Source: Phycisphaeraceae bacterium
GTDB taxonomy: Bacteria > Planctomycetota > Phycisphaerae > Phycisphaerales > SM1A02
DNA length: 64,000 nucleotides
Assembly: GCA_004213555.1 (NCBI GenBank)
Contig: SHAP01000001.1
Span: 186,001-250,000 of the forward strand
Reading direction: 5' to 3'
Below, one piece after another: positions 8,868 to 17,900 of this stretch; the stretch's first letter is position 1; the number at the start of each line of letters is the position of its first letter. Under the pieces are notes generated by a model. It was given only the letters and a program-made list of their open reading frames with translations. It did no database searches and was not told where the DNA came from. The position numbers and the translations under genes were made by a program.

Positions 8868-9188
8868 ATCAAGAGGGGCATCAGCCTTGAAGAGTGCCGT
8901 TGACCGTCAACGAGCGCTGATGTTGCTGCACAAGGCATGGCCTTGCGTGCCGCATCACCCCAGAAGGGCTGACCTCGGCACCGTGATCGCGCTTGACCCG
9001 GTTGCCGCCCACGCTTCAAGAGGTCGCGTGGGACTCTGGATGCCAGAGGGCATTTTACCTCATAAAAATCGCAAATCAAGACCTCGAGTGGGTGGTTTGC
9101 CGCAGAAGGATGACCATCCCTAAGACCCCATCAGGAGAGCTCGAAGAAATCGAAATTGGATACTCACGGGATTATCATGTTCCGGCCC
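8851..9188. other. Divergent intergenic region between SNF2 helicase and ACR3 genes
   Basis: About 340 bases without a convincing gene. It holds a candidate promoter for the helicase (9052-9079), the start-codon hairpin, and a 15-base palindrome CGTTGACCGTCAACG (8898-8912) inside the predicted helicase leader. No ArsR-type operator could be recognised in front of the arsenite exporter. Confidence 0.5.
9052..9079 (-). promoter_or_regulatory. Candidate sigma-70 promoter of the SNF2 gene
   Basis: On the minus strand TTGATT and TAAAAT are separated by 16 bases. This predicts a start near 9045 and a leader of roughly 195 bases before the helicase ATG. Confidence 0.4.
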
Positions 9189-10289
9189 ATGAATCACACC
9201 AACGAACCTGCCTGTCCCACGGCTAAGCAAAAGCGGCTTGGATTCCTTGATCGCTATCTCACTGTCTGGATTTTTCTCGCCATGGCCACGGGGGTACTCC
9301 TTGGCAAGCTCGCACCTGACGTTGGTAAGACTTTGGACCGATTCTCAATTGGAACTACCAATATCCCCATTGCCATCGGTCTGATTCTGATGATGTACCC
9401 CCCATTGGCCAAGGTTCGATATGAGAAGATTCCGCAAGTTTTTCAAGATTGGAAGGTGCTCACGCTTTCGCTGATCCAAAACTGGATCGTGGGCCCCGTG
9501 CTTATGTTCACGCTCTCAGTGGTTTTTCTATCTGATCAACCCGACTACATGTTCGGATTGATCATGGTTGGACTGGCGCGCTGTATTGCCATGGTCCTTG
9601 TGTGGAATGACCTTGCTCGAGGCAGCAACGACTACGCCGCTGGGCTTGTCGCGTTGAACAGTATTTTTCAAATGCTGTTTTTTGGACTGTACGCATGGAT
9701 TTTTCTCACTTGGCTTCCTCCCCTCCTCGGCCTTCCCGGCACCGTCGTCAACGTGTCCGTAGGAGAGGTATTTCAAAGCGTCATGATTTACCTAGGGATT
9801 CCGTTTTTTGGTGGAATGATGACTCGTTTTGTTCTTCGACCTCTCAAAGGAGAGGCTTGGTATTCACAACGATTCATTCCCGCCATCGCACCCGTCACAT
9901 TGATTGCCTTGCTGATCACCATCTTGGTGATGTTCAGCCTCAAAGGTGAGCAAATTGTCGCCCTCCCCCTCGATATCGTTCGGATCGCAATCCCACTGAC
10001 GATCTACTTCGTGGTGATGTTCTTGATCAGTTTTATGATGGCCAAAAAAGCCGGCGCGGATTACCCAAAGGCAGCCACCCTTGCGTTCACTGCTTCAGGC
10101 AACAACTTCGAACTGGCCATTGCCGTCGCAATTGCGGTTTTTGGGATTGGTTCTGGGGTCGCCTTTGCCACCGTCGTGGGACCTTTGGTGGAGGTACCAG
10201 TGCTTGTGGGTCTGGTGAGCGTTTCACTCAGGCTGCGGCGCCGTATGTATCCGATGGACTCCAATAAAACAGACGTCCAGTCGGGATGA
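9189..10289 (+). CDS. acr3: ACR3-family arsenite efflux transporter
   Basis: Ten-helix membrane exporter of the bile/arsenite/riboflavin transporter superfamily that extrudes As(III). Diagnostic segments are [16 protein letters not shown], with the conserved transport cysteine, and [20 protein letters not shown]. The start [23 protein letters not shown] (9189) puts the family motif [15 protein letters not shown] at its usual place; in-frame ATGs at 9156 and 9177 are alternatives. No arsR or arsC is adjacent, so regulation is unclear. Its stop overlaps the ATG of a 38-codon reading frame (ATGA at 10286). Confidence 0.92.
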   Translation: MNHTNEPACPTAKQKRLGFLDRYLTVWIFLAMATGVLLGKLAPDVGKTLDRFSIGTTNIPIAIGLILMMYPPLAKVRYEKIPQVFQDWKVLTLSLIQNWIVGPVLMFTLSVVFLSDQPDYMFGLIMVGLARCIAMVLVWNDLARGSNDYAAGLVALNSIFQMLFFGLYAWIFLTWLPPLLGLPGTVVNVSVGEVFQSVMIYLGIPFFGGMMTRFVLRPLKGEAWYSQRFIPAIAPVTLIALLITILVMFSLKGEQIVALPLDIVRIAIPLTIYFVVMFLISFMMAKKAGADYPKAATLAFTASGNNFELAIAVAIAVFGIGSGVAFATVVGPLVEVPVLVGLVSVSLRLRRRMYPMDSNKTDVQSG

Positions 10290-10402
10290 CCAATGCTCCA
10301 GACGTCCACCTTGGTGAGATCGTCGATGCTTCGCGGCGTGGTCGCAAAGGCACCAGGGGACGCGGCAAGCTCTGGAAACGACTCGGCCCCCATCACAGGT
10401 GA
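10286..10402 (+). CDS. Possible small basic protein coupled to acr3
   Basis: A 38-codon frame begins with an ATG that overlaps the acr3 TGA (ATGA). The product starts [16 protein letters not shown] and continues with a strongly basic tail containing [16 protein letters not shown]. It ends inside the strong hairpin at 10384-10411. There is no family match that I recognise. The overlap and basic bias make it worth listing, but a chance frame is quite possible. Confidence 0.2.
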   Translation: MTNAPDVHLGEIVDASRRGRKGTRGRGKLWKRLGPHHR

Positions 10403-10411
10403 CGGGGGCCG
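10384..10411. terminator. Strong GC hairpin between acr3 and tRNA-Asn
   Basis: CGGCCCCC pairs with GGGGGCCG (10384-10391 with 10404-10411), with an inner TCAC/GTGA extension. It may stop transcription from both sides, but neither strand has a clear U tract. Confidence 0.4.
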
Positions 10412-10415
10412 GGAA

Positions 10416-10487
10416 CTCCCCGACCAGGGCTCGAACCTGGAACCTAGCGGTTAACAGCCGCTCGCTCTACCATTGAGCTATCGGGGA
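10416..10487 (-). tRNA. tRNA-Asn (GTT)
   Basis: On the minus strand the 7-bp acceptor TCCCCGA/TCGGGGA encloses a D arm, an anticodon arm AGCGG-CTGTTAA-CCGCT with anticodon GTT, and a T arm containing GGTTCGAGCC. The discriminator base is G, as expected for Asn. CCA is not encoded. The length is 72 bases. Confidence 0.95.
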
Positions 10488-10525
10488 AAAGATGTCAATC
10501 GGCCCTCAGGAGGTCCGAGCCCATC

Positions 10526-10553
10526 ATTCTACCAATACCCGGGGTTTGGTCAA
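10526..10553 (-). promoter_or_regulatory. Sigma-70-like promoter of tRNA-Asn
   Basis: Minus strand TTGACC, 16-base spacer, TAGAAT. The predicted start near 10519 is about 30 bases ahead of the tRNA 5' end. Confidence 0.6.
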
Positions 10554-10591
10554 ACCCAAGACAGGCCCCTACGGCGTTTGACACGCCCCCC

Positions 10592-10619
10592 TTGCCGGAG
10601 ACCGAATATTGGATACAAT
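10592..10619 (+). promoter_or_regulatory. Sigma-70-like promoter of rpmE
   Basis: TTGCCG, 16-base spacer, TACAAT. The start near 10626 gives a leader of about 57 bases to the GTG of rpmE. Confidence 0.55.
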
Positions 10620-10682
10620 GGGCGATCTGCCCCTGAGAGGGTCAGAACCTTTCCCCTGCTACGTGAGATCTGGAGCTTCGCC

Positions 10683-10904
10683 GTGAAGAAGGACATCCAC
10701 CCCAAGTACTACGACTGCAAAATCACCTACCGAGGTGAGCACGTCATGACCGTGGGCGCCACCGTCCCGGAAATGACCGTGGAAATTTGGTCAGGATCGC
10801 ACCCATTCTTCACCGGAAAGCAGTCCTTCGTGGACACCACCGGCCGAGTCGAGAAATTCCAGAAGAAATTTGCGGGCGGCTACTTCAAAGACAAGAAAAA
10901 GTGA
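10683..10904 (+). CDS. rpmE: 50S ribosomal protein L31
   Basis: Large-subunit ribosomal protein, 73 aa, starting at GTG (10683), which aligns with the universal KKDIHPKY N-terminus. The four-cysteine zinc site of classic L31 is mostly lost: one Cys remains in YYDCKI, and the second pair is WSGSHPFF instead of CxxCHPF. It therefore belongs to the zinc-independent (C-minus) type. The C-terminal FAGGYFKDKKK is typical. A terminator follows 43 bases downstream, before prfA; rpmE-prfA adjacency is common in bacteria. Confidence 0.95.
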   Translation: MKKDIHPKYYDCKITYRGEHVMTVGATVPEMTVEIWSGSHPFFTGKQSFVDTTGRVEKFQKKFAGGYFKDKKK

Positions 10905-10947
10905 TTTGGTCGAGGATTTGTCCTCGAGACCCACGCTTCAAGACCAT

Positions 10948-10980
10948 CACGCCGCGGCCAAGCCGCGGCGTGTTCCATTT
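10948..10980 (+). terminator. Terminator after rpmE
   Basis: Perfect 11-bp stem CACGCCGCGGC/GCCGCGGCGTG with a CAA loop (10948-10972), followed by the T-rich TTCCATTT. Confidence 0.75.
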
Positions 10981-11000
10981 CCAGCCATACTGCCTGCACC

Positions 11001-12080
11001 TTGAACGACCCTGAACGCCATCTTCCCCACCTTGCTCGGATCGCCGATGAATGGCAACGGCTTGGTGAAGCCATGAGCGATCCGCAAATCCTCACCGACC
11101 ATGAACGCATGGCCGAGTTGGCCCGGCGTCGTCGAGCACTTGAGCCAACCGCACTGGGATACACGAACTACCGAAAGCTCAAAGCACAAAAAGAAGAAGC
11201 CGAGCACATGCTCGCGGAAGAATCGGACCCGGAACTCCGCGAATTGGCCCTAGAACAACGAGAGTTGGCCACCACTGAACTCCCGGTGTTGCTTGAGCGC
11301 ATGCTGGCCGCTTTGGTCCGGGCCGAGGATGACCGAATCGGAGCCTTGATCCTTGAAGTCAGAGCCGGGGTCGGCGGAGACGAAGCTGGACTCTGGGCCG
11401 GGGATCTTCTCAAGATGTACGAGTCTTACGCCAAGAGCAACGGCTGGACGTTTGAAGCCTACGACCACGGCACCAACGAAGCCGGCGGTCTCCGGTACGC
11501 CGTTGTTCGCATTCACGGCGAAGGATGCTGGAGTCATCTCGCGTTTGAATCTGGAACCCACCAAGTCAAACGCGTCCCCGCCACCGAGACCCAAGGCCGC
11601 ATCCACACCTCCACGGCGACCGTGGCCGTGCTGGCGGAACCCGAAGAAGTGGATTTGACCTTTGATCCCGGCGAGGTGAAAGAAATGATCACCACCGCCC
11701 AGGGACCAGGCGGACAAAATGTGAACAAGGTGGCCACCGCGGTACACCTGATTCACGAACCCAGCGGCATCGAAGTCCGAATGCAGGAAACCAAAAGCCA
11801 ATCTGAAAATCGAAAACGGGCCTGGAACCTCCTTCGAGCCCGTATCTGGGACGAGCGACGATCCAAAGCCGAAGCAGCCCGAGCGGAAGCACGTCGGGGT
11901 CTGATTGGAGGAGGCCAACGGGCCGAAAAAATCCGGACCTACCGCTGGAAAGAAGGCATCGTCGTCGACCACCGGGCCGAAGCCTCATGGCCACTGGCCA
12001 AAATCATGGGTGGTGAACTGGGCGAGGTGGTGGAAGCACTGACCGCCATCGAAATAGCAGCCCGACTTGAAGGCTTGTGA
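11001..12080 (+). CDS. prfA: Peptide chain release factor 1
   Basis: Class I release factor reading UAA/UAG, 359 aa. The GGQ motif that triggers peptidyl-tRNA hydrolysis is in GPGGQNVNK (about residues 232-240). The RF1-specific codon-recognition tripeptide PAT sits in RVPATETQGRIHTS (about residue 193), which separates it from RF2 (SPF). The assigned start is TTG at 11001; ATG 11073 would remove part of the N-terminal helix. It follows rpmE. The usual partner prmC is not next; a pilin-like gene is. Confidence 0.95.
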   Translation: MNDPERHLPHLARIADEWQRLGEAMSDPQILTDHERMAELARRRRALEPTALGYTNYRKLKAQKEEAEHMLAEESDPELRELALEQRELATTELPVLLERMLAALVRAEDDRIGALILEVRAGVGGDEAGLWAGDLLKMYESYAKSNGWTFEAYDHGTNEAGGLRYAVVRIHGEGCWSHLAFESGTHQVKRVPATETQGRIHTSTATVAVLAEPEEVDLTFDPGEVKEMITTAQGPGGQNVNKVATAVHLIHEPSGIEVRMQETKSQSENRKRAWNLLRARIWDERRSKAEAARAEARRGLIGGGQRAEKIRTYRWKEGIVVDHRAEASWPLAKIMGGELGEVVEALTAIEIAARLEGL

Positions 12081-12135
12081 GGTGAAATCTTCGGGTTCAC
12101 GCCGGTACACTTTGCTTTTCCGATCGGAGACGCCA

Positions 12136-13131
12136 ATGCACCGCCGCCGCGCTTTTACCCTTGTTGAACTCCTTGTGGTCATTGCCCTGATTGGGGTGCT
12201 GGCCGCACTTTTGTTGAGCGCTCTTTCCTCAGCCCAACAGCGGGCTCGAGCGACCCAAACCACGTCAACCATGGAAGCCTTTGCGGCCGCGTGCGAAACC
12301 TTCTTCCAAGACCATGGCCAGTACCCGGGCGTGGTCCCCGAAGCGTTGCTGGCCCAAGATGCGGAAACCAACAATGGCATCCCCCGAATCAGCAGTCTGG
12401 AAAACGCCCTCTACCACATGATGGGCGGGTATCGGATCCTTGGCGTCCATCCGGACTACGTCCAGTTCAACGGATACGAGATGTCCTTTGGCAATGGAAA
12501 CAATGAGATCACGGTGAAGTTCGCGGTCAATTCCGAACTGCTCGGGGATGGACCGCTTATTGGTGGACGTCAATACCCCTCATACTTCACGCCACCCGAA
12601 GGGACACTGGTCAAGGCTTTCGGTCAAGTGGGGGACGAAGAAAACTTGGTTGATGTGGTTGACGCCTGGGGGCAACCTTTGGCGCTGCTTCGACGGCAAC
12701 GAACGGTGGGTGTGCTGCCGAACAACCGCTCTGGGAACGATGGCAACCCTGAGACCTGGCAGTTCCGCCCCGAAGGGGCGGCCCCTTACTTTGAAGCTGG
12801 CCTCAGCGGACTGGGCGAGCTTCGAAAGCAACAAGCTTTCTCCAACAACAGCGCAACATGCATTTTGTCGCAAGAAAACACCGCTTTCTTCGAAGGCAAT
12901 GTCGGGCGCATCCTGGCCAATCCAGCGATTCGTGAAGGTTTGGGCAACCCAAACGACCTGTACACGCAGCCACGGGGCTCTATGTTGCTGCTCAGCGCTG
13001 GAGCAGACGGGATCTTCTTCTCGAGCCAAGACGGGCCAGGTTCAGAGAACAGCCCCATCAGCAACATCTTTGATGCGACTCAAGCGGCCATTGGTGAGTA
13101 CGACGACATCCTTCGATTCATCGGAAGCTGA
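12136..13131 (+). CDS. Type IV pilin-like / type II secretion pseudopilin protein
   Basis: Protein of 331 aa that starts MHRRRAFTLVELLVVIALIGVLAA, a textbook prepilin N-terminus. There is a short basic leader, a cleavage site before Phe-Thr-Leu-Val-Glu with Glu at mature position 5, and a hydrophobic helix. The remainder is a long globular domain rich in Asn/Gly, with no domain I can name. Only GspG-like proteins and the abundant planctomycete prepilin paralogues share this layout. The start at 12136 is fixed by the prepilin motif; longer frames run into prfA. It is convergent with the lipoprotein operon (5-base gap). Confidence 0.75.
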   Translation: MHRRRAFTLVELLVVIALIGVLAALLLSALSSAQQRARATQTTSTMEAFAAACETFFQDHGQYPGVVPEALLAQDAETNNGIPRISSLENALYHMMGGYRILGVHPDYVQFNGYEMSFGNGNNEITVKFAVNSELLGDGPLIGGRQYPSYFTPPEGTLVKAFGQVGDEENLVDVVDAWGQPLALLRRQRTVGVLPNNRSGNDGNPETWQFRPEGAAPYFEAGLSGLGELRKQQAFSNNSATCILSQENTAFFEGNVGRILANPAIREGLGNPNDLYTQPRGSMLLLSAGADGIFFSSQDGPGSENSPISNIFDATQAAIGEYDDILRFIGS

Positions 13132-13135
13132 GGGG

Positions 13136-13783
13136 CTATCGCAGGTTCTTGCCCAACGGGTTCGTGATGTACTCGTCAAACAGACGAGCGATCTGCAAAC
13201 CAAGTTCATCGGCCAATTCAAGATTCACTCGGCGAGCGTCTTGTCGGGATTGCACTTTGTTGGGATCGGTAATGGCCAATTGTGCCACCACAAACCCCTC
13301 ACGGCCGTCGCCACTTGAATCGGGGAAGACTTGCTGTCGCTTGTTCATGTCAAGCACGCGGACGACAGCCGTGGCGGTGGGCCGAGGCACCCCGTCTTGG
13401 CCAACCAAAGCCCACGCTCGCACTTGAACATTCACCATCAAGTCCGCGCGACAGCGACGAGCAATTTCCGAAAGCGGCAACATTTCGCTGGCACGATCTG
13501 AAGCTTGCGCCACCCGCAGAGCATCGTCCGGTTCGATCATGCGGGTGTGAATTTCATTTCCGAGCAGATATGCCGTGGCCTGTTTGCCAATACGGGAACG
13601 CACACCCGGAAGATTCATACCGATAGCGCCCCCCCGATCTTCAACAAAGATCACACAGGGACGGTTGGGCAATCGATACGCCCGGGCGGTGGTGTCTTCG
13701 GGCTCAATCACCGCCGCGATCGGGGCAATCACATTGCAGCTCGCAAGAGCTCCGACCAACATGAACAAAAGAGAGCGGGTCAT
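13136..13783 (-). CDS. Predicted lipoprotein of unknown function (distal gene of a three-gene operon)
   Basis: 215 aa with a signal peptide and lipobox-like LVGALASC (Cys16), so probably anchored to a membrane. The body has no family I recognise. It contains alternating strands such as PCVIFVEDRG, RADLMVNVQVRAW and a C-terminal helical part ELADELGLQIARLFDEY, a layout seen in predicted envelope assembly lipoproteins. It overlaps the preceding gene by four bases (13780-13783), so it is probably cotranslated with the second lipoprotein and the DUF2752 protein. Confidence 0.6.
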   Translation of the reverse strand: MTRSLLFMLVGALASCNVIAPIAAVIEPEDTTARAYRLPNRPCVIFVEDRGGAIGMNLPGVRSRIGKQATAYLLGNEIHTRMIEPDDALRVAQASDRASEMLPLSEIARRCRADLMVNVQVRAWALVGQDGVPRPTATAVVRVLDMNKRQQVFPDSSGDGREGFVVAQLAITDPNKVQSRQDARRVNLELADELGLQIARLFDEYITNPLGKNLR

Positions 13784-14484
13784 AGCGTTGGTGGCTCCGT
13801 GCGTTTGGAATTGCCGATCGGGATGGGATCCCCACGATATCGCTCAGGGAACTTGGCTTCCCAGTGCGGGTAGAAAAGAAAGCCTGCTTCTTTGATGAAC
13901 TTGTTCAACAAACCCAACTCAATCTGATCGGCGTTTGCTTCGGCTCGGGTCAGCTGGGCCACGTCCGGAAAGGCCACCTCTAGATCGATGATGGCGGCCG
14001 GACCATCCGGATCAAATCCGTCGGCCTCGTACACGTTGACGGTGGCCAAGGCATATCCCTCCCACAAGAATCGGTTGCCCGGCGGGTTCAATCGGTATTC
14101 GATGAGATCGATCACCACCAATCGAGTGCAGCGCAACTCGTCAAAAATTTCGGAAGCGGGAGTGAAATTCCACTCCCCCCGCTGCAGTTGCCAAGACGCA
14201 ATCTGGCGTGGATTGATGACCCGGCAGTCGGCTTGCTGAAGCAGCCGCTGGGCCATGCTGGCACCAACCGTCTGCACCACGTTTTGATGCTCGTACCGGA
14301 TGCCAAGATCCGCATCAACCAAAATCGCCACCACTTCTCCTTCCAAATAGGGATACTCGGGGGCAACTTCCATGACCGTCTGCTCCTCAATGGACTGGCC
14401 GATGGCCGAGGCAAGTCCGAAGGCCGCGCATCCTGAGAGCAAGGGCAACAAAAGAATCAAAAAGAAGCGGTTCAGGGTGTTCAA
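13780..14484 (-). CDS. Predicted lipoprotein of unknown function
   Basis: 234 aa with lipobox LLPLLSGC (Cys19). The fold outline resembles the downstream lipoprotein: a strand-rich core (EVVAILVDADLGIRYEH, CTRLVVIDLIEYRL) ending in a helix before KEAGFLFYPHW. It may therefore be a paralogue of that protein. Four-base overlaps with both neighbours show tight coupling. No motif indicates enzymatic activity. Confidence 0.6.
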   Translation of the reverse strand: MNTLNRFFLILLLPLLSGCAAFGLASAIGQSIEEQTVMEVAPEYPYLEGEVVAILVDADLGIRYEHQNVVQTVGASMAQRLLQQADCRVINPRQIASWQLQRGEWNFTPASEIFDELRCTRLVVIDLIEYRLNPPGNRFLWEGYALATVNVYEADGFDPDGPAAIIDLEVAFPDVAQLTRAEANADQIELGLLNKFIKEAGFLFYPHWEAKFPERYRGDPIPIGNSKRTEPPTL

Positions 14485-14909
14485 TTGAGAAAGCCTTGGT
14501 GATCCAGAATCTTATAGATCCAAGCCAGAACAAGCCCGCCGCCGGCCATCCATGCCGCACTTGGCGTGAGGGCACTGAACAAAAAAGCCACCAAGGGACT
14601 GCCGTACAACGCCCCAACGGTGGCCGCGGCTGCAACCACAGAGGTCAAGACTGCGATGGTGGCCCCTGCCGGTTGGGTTCGAAAGGAAGTCCACAGCCGA
14701 CCATGGGCGGCATTGGAGACGGCGGTGGTCATGCCACACGAGGGACAGGGCATGTCGTACATCAGCATCCACGAACATGGGGGAAGCCCCAACTGACGAT
14801 GGGTGCCGTGACCCTTTTCGCTTGGCTTCATCCAGGCGCCCAGAGCGAGGCCTGACCACAGGACAGCGGCAAGGAAGGCGTGCATCAGACGTGCTTTCAG
14901 GGACAACAC
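14481..14909 (-). CDS. DUF2752 membrane protein
   Basis: Small integral membrane protein, 142 aa. The DUF2752 signature CPxCGxTTA appears as MPCPSCGMTTAVS (about residues 54-66), between a first helix (residues 10-28) and two later hydrophobic segments. The function of the family is unknown; the two cysteines suggest metal or redox chemistry at the membrane. It is the first gene of a coupled operon with two lipoproteins. Confidence 0.8.
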   Translation of the reverse strand: MLSLKARLMHAFLAAVLWSGLALGAWMKPSEKGHGTHRQLGLPPCSWMLMYDMPCPSCGMTTAVSNAAHGRLWTSFRTQPAGATIAVLTSVVAAAATVGALYGSPLVAFLFSALTPSAAWMAGGGLVLAWIYKILDHQGFLN

Positions 14910-14956
14910 AGCGTGCAGCCTATCCGCTCAGGCAAAATGAATCCCCCCGAGATCCC

Positions 14957-17900
14957 TTATTGGCAGAGACCAAAATTGGAAAGGAGGCGAACCAGGTCGG
15001 CATAGCCCACCTGGCCATCATGATCGAGATCTTCAGCACAGACCCCAGAACACGGCCCCCAGACGGACAGCACGCGGAGAATGTCCGAAAGCCACACGCC
15101 GCCATCCTGATCCAGATCTTCGGCACATTGGCACTGGTCAAGGACACCGTCTTGGTTGCCGTCTTGATGGTGGAGCTCACACACATCAAGGACCCCGTTG
15201 CCATCACAATCGCCTTCATCCACTTCCGACTGATCAGGCACCCCATTGCTGTCGCAGTCGTCGAACCAGCGGAGTCCAATCGAGTGGCGTCCCCCTGCTG
15301 TGACATTGCGAAGAAACACATCGGTAGGGACCTGGGATTGACCATCTGAATTTCGGCCAAAGGAAACCACCGAGCCGTCGGCCCGCAAGGCCACCGTATG
15401 CCAATCGCCACAGTCGACATCAATAAACGACCCAGATGGAACCGAACGCTGGCCAAACAAGTTGGAGCCCCAACCCACAAGTGATCCATCAGCTCGCCGA
15501 GCAACGGAGTGCCGCGTGCCAGAACTCACCGAAATCACCACCCCAGAAGGAGGGTTGGATTGACCATTTGAATTGGAACCCCAAGCCGACAAGGTGCCGT
15601 CTTCACGAATGGCCACCGAGTGTTGGCCTCCGGCGGAGACTTGGAGACAACCACCAAGATCGGGAACATCACATTGACCGAACGTGTTGGAGCCCCAAGC
15701 CACCACATGGCCAGAGGTATCAATGGCCAAGTTATGCTCGTCTCCAGCTGAAATTTGCAAAGCCCGAAGACTTTGGGGTGCGGTCGACTGGCCGAATTGG
15801 TTGGAACCCCAGCCGATGACCTCACCGTCGTCAAGCAGTGCCAAAGCATGCCACCAGCCGGCCGACACATCTCGGGCATTTTCGATGTTGGGCACGTCAG
15901 TTTGACCAGCGACATTGACCCCCCAAGCAAACAAATTGCCGTCCAAGCTCAGTCCGACAGTGAAATCCCTTCCAGCGTCCAACAAGCGGTAGGTGGGACC
16001 GGAAACGCTCGCGCACTGATCCTCCTCCGAGCGGCCCCAACAAACCGCTTCCAGCCCGAAAAATTCGCATTCGTCGGGGATACCGTTTGCGTTGCAATCG
16101 TGGAGGGTTTCGCATCGGTCAGGGGTTCCGTTGTTGTTGCAGTCTTCTCCATTTTGACAAGCATCAGGCACCCCATCATCGTCACAATCTTCCAAATTTT
16201 CGCAGTCGTCTGGAATGCCATTGCCATCACAGTCCTCAAGACCCTGGCAATCGTCGGGTTGACCATCTTGGTTGCAATCGGCTTCGCATTCGTCGGGAGT
16301 GCCATCTTGATCGCAATCAGGTTCACAATCGTCAGGGATCGCGTTGGCATTGCAATCGTTGCCTCCCAGTTCACACCGGTCCGGAACACCTGAACCATTG
16401 CAGTCGTCGCTTGGTTCGCAATCATCAGGTGTCCCATTGCCATCACAATCGTCAAGGTTCTCGCAATCGTCGGGAAGACCAGAGGCATCGCAATCGCTGT
16501 CGCAATCATCGGGAACGCCATTGTTGTTGCAGTCGTTCTCTGTCAGTTCGCATCGGTCAGGAATTTGATTTTGGTTGCAATCTGGGCCAAGCTCACATTC
16601 GTCTGGGACCGTGTTGTTGTCACAGTCCATGGAGGTGCGATTGGTGATGTCGCAGCGGTCGGGAATGTTGTTCTGGTTGCAATCGGGTCCCAGCTCACAC
16701 TCGTCTGGAATTTGGTTGTGGTCACAATCTTGAGAAGACCCACTGGCGAGATCGCACCCATCTGGAACACCATTTTGGTTGCAGTCAGGATTCAAATCAC
16801 ATTCGTCGGGAATGTGGTTGCCGTTGCAATCGTTCTCGCTCAATTCGCACCGATCTGGGACCTCATTCAGGTTGCAGTCGTTTGAAGGTTCGCACGCGTC
16901 AGGGATGCCGTTTTGATCACAGTCGTCCAAGATCTGACAATCGTCTGGAGCGCCATCTTGGTTGCAATCTTGTTCGCATGTGTCGGGGATGCCATCTTGG
17001 TCACAATCCGGTTCACACTCGTCGGGAACGCTGTTCAAATTGCAATCGATGGAGCCGCCTTGAGCAAGATCACATACATCAGGGATCCCATTGCCGTTGC
17101 AGTCTGGACCAAGTTCACACTCATCGGGGATGCCGTTGGTGTTGCAGTCCGGTGAAGTCGCGCTGGAGATGTCACATCCATCCAGGATGCCATTGTCGTT
17201 GCAGTCCGGATCTGATTCACACTCATCAGGAATCAGGTTGTGATTGCAATCTTCAGATACGCCAGAGAGGAGGTCGCAACGGTCGGGAAGATCATTTTGG
17301 TTGCAATCCGTAAACGGTTCACACCCATCAAGAGTCCCGTTGGAGTCACAGTCGTTTCCTGGGAGCTCGCAACGATCGGACAGGCCGTTTTCATCGCAAT
17401 CCTCGAGAGGTTCGCACGCGTCGAAAATACCATTTTCATCACAGTCCTCCAGCGTTTGACAATCGTCTGGGACACCATCTTGGTTGCAATCCAGTTCACA
17501 AGCATCCGGAAAACCGTCGCCGTCGCAATCTGGATCACATTCATCGGGGACGCCGTTGACGTCGCAGTCGCTCGCCGAGCCGCGGTCAATTTCACAGGGA
17601 TCTGGAATCCCGTTGGTGTTGCAGTCAGGCTCGACCGGACAGGCATCTGAGTCGCACGTGGCATTGACCAACCATTGACCGCCGAACAAAGAACACATGT
17701 CGGCATCAAAATCTTCGCGACACAACACACCGTCCATCGGACACGGCAGACAGCATCGGCCCTGCACATCGCATTGCACATCCCCCCGCCAGCAGTACAA
17801 GTCCACACCAGCGAATTCTCCGCCGAGGTCTTCACAAGTTTGAGGGGTGGTGTCCACGCACTCGCCTGAGTCCAAGCAGCACCCACCTCCGCTGATGGCG

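Noticed and set aside
15400-17700. Regularly spaced DNA repeats that could suggest a CRISPR array
   Set aside because: The units are imperfect, of codon-multiple length and encode DCNxNGxPDxCE repeats in one long frame; no cas genes are present.
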